The notes under the pieces: generated by a model
Seen by the model: only the letters and a program-made list of their open reading frames with translations
Told to the model about the DNA's origin: nothing
Databases searched by the model: none
Position numbers and translations under genes: made by a program
Shown: in pieces, positions 61,120-64,000 of the stretch
How positions within the stretch are numbered: position 1 is the stretch's first letter
Layout: each line of letters starts with the position of its first letter
Origin: Adiantum capillus-veneris
Taxonomy: Eukaryota > Streptophyta > Polypodiopsida > Polypodiales > Pteridaceae
Assembly (NCBI GenBank): GCA_014529385.2
Contig: CM043964.1
Location: 134,268,420-134,332,419 of the forward strand
DNA: 64,000 nt
Reading direction: 5' to 3'

Positions 61120-61740
61120 ATGGATGCAACAAAGTGAGAGGTAATAAAAACATGGCCTAATCCAAGGAATCTACAAGAGGTACGAAGCTTTGTAGGTATG
61201 TATGCCCATTACATGACTTAACAAAAAAGAACGTTAAGTATTCATGGACTGCAAAAGTGCAAGAAGCTTTTGAAGAATCTTAAGGAGAATCTTATCTCTC
61301 AACGTGCTCTCAAAGCCATTTGAGGTCCAATGTAATGCTTGTGGTAATTGCCTTGGAGCTATTTTGCTTCAAGAAGGGCATGCCATAGCATATGAGAGTC
61401 AAAGACTCAACTTCAATAAGTGAGTATTGGGAAAATACAAAAAAGAGCTACTAGCTATTATATATGCCCTAAACACGTGGAAACACTCTCTCTTGGGGAC
61501 TCCATTCATCCTACGAATGGATCACAAAGCCTCAAGAACTTCATGACACAAACTAAGCTCTCCGATAAACAAATGAGATGGGAAAAATTTCTTTTTCAAT
61601 TTAAATTTCATATTGCTCACATTGCTAACAAGCACAATCAAGTGGTCGATGAACTTTCACAACGACCAAGGGTAAGTGTGGTGTCTATAGCAACTCACAA
61701 TGATCTATCTTTTATGATAGATGAGTATGCTTCTGACTGA
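61120..61740 (+). pseudogene. Element F connection and RNase H remnant
   Basis: WPNPRNLQEVRSFVGMYAHY is the connection. RNase H survives as MRWEKFLFQFKFHIAHIANK and NQVVDELSQRPRV (61570-61670), after many stops. Confidence 0.7.
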
Positions 61741-61789
61741 AACTTTAAGTACGATTTACAGCCTTTGCAATAGGGAAGAAAAAAAGAAC

Positions 61790-62940
61790 CATTCACCTTG
61801 AAGGATGGTTATCTTCCAAACAGCAATAGGCTATGCGTTACTCACCCATACAATAAGAAAGTCGTGTATGAATCCCATACTTCTCCTTATGCGGGGCAAA
61901 GAGGGAATCCATAATCTACTCTTCAAGGAGTAGAAATGTATTTCTATTGGTCTACCATGAAAAGTAAACATACAAGAGTATGTTTCAAAATGCGTGGTAT
62001 ACCAAACGTTGAAATTTGATTGAGGGAAGCAACTTGGATTGTTTCAATCGATAGGCTTAACAAGCAAACACACTCTATGCCTGTCAAAAAGACTATTAAG
62101 GCACATCAAAATGGCAACCCTCTTGAAATCTCAAATTTTCAAGCATCATGGCTTTCCAACGCCCATAGTGTCAGACAAAGATCCTAGAATGACCAGTAAT
62201 TTTTAGGAGGGTCTCTTTTGGAATCTAGGAAGTAGATTAAATTTCTCTTTCGGCCTATCATCCACAAACGGATGACCAAAGTGAAATAACTAATCTAACG
62301 ATTCTTGATATACTAAAAGCCTATGTCATGGAAGTAGATCAATGTTCTCAATGGTAGAAGTACCTACCTCTTATAGAGTATGCGTACAATGATATTGTAC
62401 ATACTTCTATGGGGAAAGTACCTTTTGAGGTTAAAGAAGGAAGATCCAAAAGTCCCTTACTACTTAAAGTACATGGGAAGATCTTCGCTGCTGATGAATA
62501 TAGCCGAGACCTACAAGAATCTTTTCCAAAGATTAAAGGGGTTATATCCATCTCACAGGAAAGGCAAAAAGGGATGCTGCTAATAAGCACAGAAGAGCCT
62601 TAGCCTTTAAGGAAAATGATTGGGTCTTGCTAAAGTTTCTCAAGGCTCATCTGAGGCATACTACGGGCAAGAGTCCTACGGACCACCAAGAGTATGATGC
62701 TAAACTAGCAAAAAGATACTATGGTCCTTAAAATTCTTAAGCCAGTCAATGAGATGGCTTATCAATTTAAGTTGCCCAACCATTGGCTCATGCACAATGT
62801 TTTCCATGAGAACCTGCATAAGCCTTACAAAGGAGCACCATCAAAAGAAGCAATAGTTGCAGACCCTTCAAAAATTGAAGATCAAGAAGAAGTACTCCAA
62901 TCTAAGTCCATCCTATGACATGAAGACAAGGTATTAAGAA
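61790..62940 (+). pseudogene. Element F integrase remnant
   Basis: NRLCVTHPYN and SPYAGQRGNP are traces of the HHCC domain. The core is unreadable except for a HPQTDDQSE-like trace near 62260. The C-terminal part is clear at 62750-62918: FKLPNHWLMHNVFHENLHKP and IEDQEEVLQSKSIL, shared with element C. Confidence 0.65.
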
Positions 62941-63129
62941 ATAGTAAGATTATCTGACGATAATGTAATGGAAATAACCTATGAACTTTGAGAGTAGCGG
63001 AATTATGAAATTAGATGAAGCACTTTTGTGAGGTTACTTTGTGAGCATAGCGGGTGAACTTAATTGATGGTAGCAACATAAACATGGTACTTAATTAACT
63101 TGGCATGAACAATACTTTTTCAAGAGAGA

Positions 63130-63564
63130 GAGTTTAGAAAACATGACAATAGTTGAGGACCGGATTCATACGAAGCCGGTCCCCCCTCCAATAGGCATTT
63201 GTATTATAGGTTCTTCCATCAAGAGAGACTTGGTACAATACAATCGCTGTGTTCCTTGTGACCTAGGTGATGCAACGAAGATGGAAAGCTTCACGCATCA
63301 CAAACATAACATAAACTTTGTAGAAAGCATTAACTATCCCAAGCCTCGGTCCCAAGACCTCAAACACCTTCAAAGATGGAGAGAGCTAGCGGGGAATGAG
63401 GGTAGGGAAGAGGAAGAAGAAAACTTCCATAGGAGAAAGAAATAGTTCCTCACCTATCATCACTCTTCTTGCTAGCATACATAATAGCATAGTAATGAAG
63501 ATGTAAAAGATGGCAAGCTTAAGCATTGAAGCATGGCTCTTGGTTAGATTTGCATTCCATAGCT
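63130..63564 (-). repeat. Inverted fragment of the family C/F LTR plus leader
   Basis: 63240-63564 is the reverse complement of 59315-59640 with few differences. 63130-63250 is the reverse complement of the leader at 31290-31407. It starts a second copy of the family on the opposite strand. Confidence 0.85.
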
Positions 63565-63734
63565 GTAAGAACTAGGGAAACTAGACTAGAGATCCTCCTC
63601 CCAACCTCCCTTTATATAGGCGGGCTCCTAGCCCCTTGCCCTAGACGGATCCCCTGTCCACACTGTCTAGCCCGACCCTTGGCCGTAGTCCATGACCATC
63701 TTAGTTCTTAGGGTACAAGACCCTTGTCCTGACA
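63565..63734 (-). repeat. Short (170-bp) LTR of gypsy element I
   Basis: On the minus strand it begins TGTCAGGACAAGGG and ends CTAGTTCTTACA (TGT...ACA). A TATA box (CTATATAAAGGG, about 63609-63619) lies inside. It sits just 3' of a polypurine tract and a gypsy integrase end, as a 3' LTR should. Confidence 0.7.
63610..63620 (-). promoter_or_regulatory. TATA box in the short LTR
   Basis: CCTATATAAAG on the minus strand, ~110 bases into the LTR. Confidence 0.6.
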
Positions 63735-63749
63735 TTACTCCCCCCTTAA
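63735..63749 (-). other. Polypurine tract of gypsy I
   Basis: TTTAAGGGGGGAGTAA on the minus strand, immediately before TGTCAGG. Confidence 0.75.
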
Positions 63750-64000
63750 AGAAGAGTTTTCATCCTCGAAAACAAAAGTGGGAAACTTCTCCTTAAGAAC
63801 ACTAATGTTTTCCCAAGTGGCACCTCTCAGGTCGGTCTTTCCATTTGATTAAGGCTTGTTGTCATACGTGATGTCGTGTACGCAACTCATGATAATCCAT
63901 AACACGTTCAGTTTCATGCGGTAAGGTAGGAGGTTCAATGTAATCAACCAAAACTTGTTGGTCAATGACGTTGTCGTCCCCATGTAATCGTTTTCGTAGA
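63750..64000 (-). pseudogene. Gypsy I integrase C-terminus / chromodomain end (runs off window)
   Basis: RVMDYHELRTRHH and LIKWKDRPERCHLGKH, with a shift near the end, match the chromovirus C-terminus. In that lineage the protein typically closes with an acidic ENxS motif just upstream of the polypurine tract. Here the last ~25 codons are out of frame. The rest of the element lies beyond 64000. Confidence 0.65.

Larger units (their letters stand above)
59631..62990 (+). mobile_element. Ty3/gypsy element F internal region, heavily decayed
   Basis: gag, a stub of RT, RNase H, shattered integrase and an integrase C-terminal segment in canonical order on the plus strand. Dozens of stops and indels. 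An RT deletion joins the fingers to the FGLTNA box near 60900. Confidence 0.8.

Overview
The window reads as nuclear DNA of a land plant with a large, retrotransposon-rich genome. It holds spliced genes with GT/AG introns, plant-type Ty1/copia, Ty3/gypsy and LINE remnants, TIR elements with target-site duplications, and many very long (CT)n/(GA)n arrays. No ribosomal RNA, tRNA, operon structure or CRISPR array was seen. A fern or other non-seed plant would fit, but that is a weak inference and I cannot name the species.

Region 1 (1-10,570) is the only part that is not ordinary retrotransposon debris. On the plus strand a two-exon gene (2-508 and 1527-3313) encodes a Cys/His-rich protein with an RNase H-like, DDE-transposase-like core. 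On the minus strand a spliced gene model with phase-1 junctions (8206 down to 4330) links a Cys-rich N-terminus, a basic Lys/Pro-rich part, an acidic tandem-repeat region and a C-terminal FCP1/HAD-phosphatase-like domain. Upstream of it on the same strand lies a broken coiled-coil gene (10150-9264). The introns and spacers of all these genes are packed with palindromic TGTGCTATATAGCACA-type repeats. This suggests one large composite element or one co-evolving locus, and it is the best candidate for something undescribed.

Region 2 (10,790-20,640) is a decayed Ty3/gypsy element on the minus strand (gag, protease, RT, RNase H, integrase). It is split by two clean insertions: a 3.4-kb foldback/TIR element (12525-15956, 10-bp target duplication) and a 263-bp MITE (16743-17005, 6-bp target duplication).

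Region 3 (20,640-46,500) holds a plus-strand gypsy element with internal tandem duplications (21571-25590), an internally deleted gypsy copy (27960-29400) followed by its LTR-like region, a Tat-like gypsy element with a second RNase H domain (31530-38314), dense CT microsatellites, long poly-G/poly-C runs and LINE zinc-knuckle remnants.

Region 4 (46,596-52,025) is a complete but mutated Ty1/copia element on the minus strand, with two LTRs, a tRNA-iMet primer site and a polypurine tract. A copia gag/protease fragment follows (52540-53290).

Region 5 (53,300-64,000) has a 3.5-kb spacer containing a repeated perfect palindrome, a minus-strand gypsy fragment with shuffled domain order, an LTR plus wrecked body of the same gypsy family as the 28-kb copy, an inverted fragment of that LTR, and inside it the start of another gypsy element with a very short (170 bp) LTR that runs off the window.

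No intact, obviously functional host gene was found. The spliced locus in region 1 is the nearest to one.
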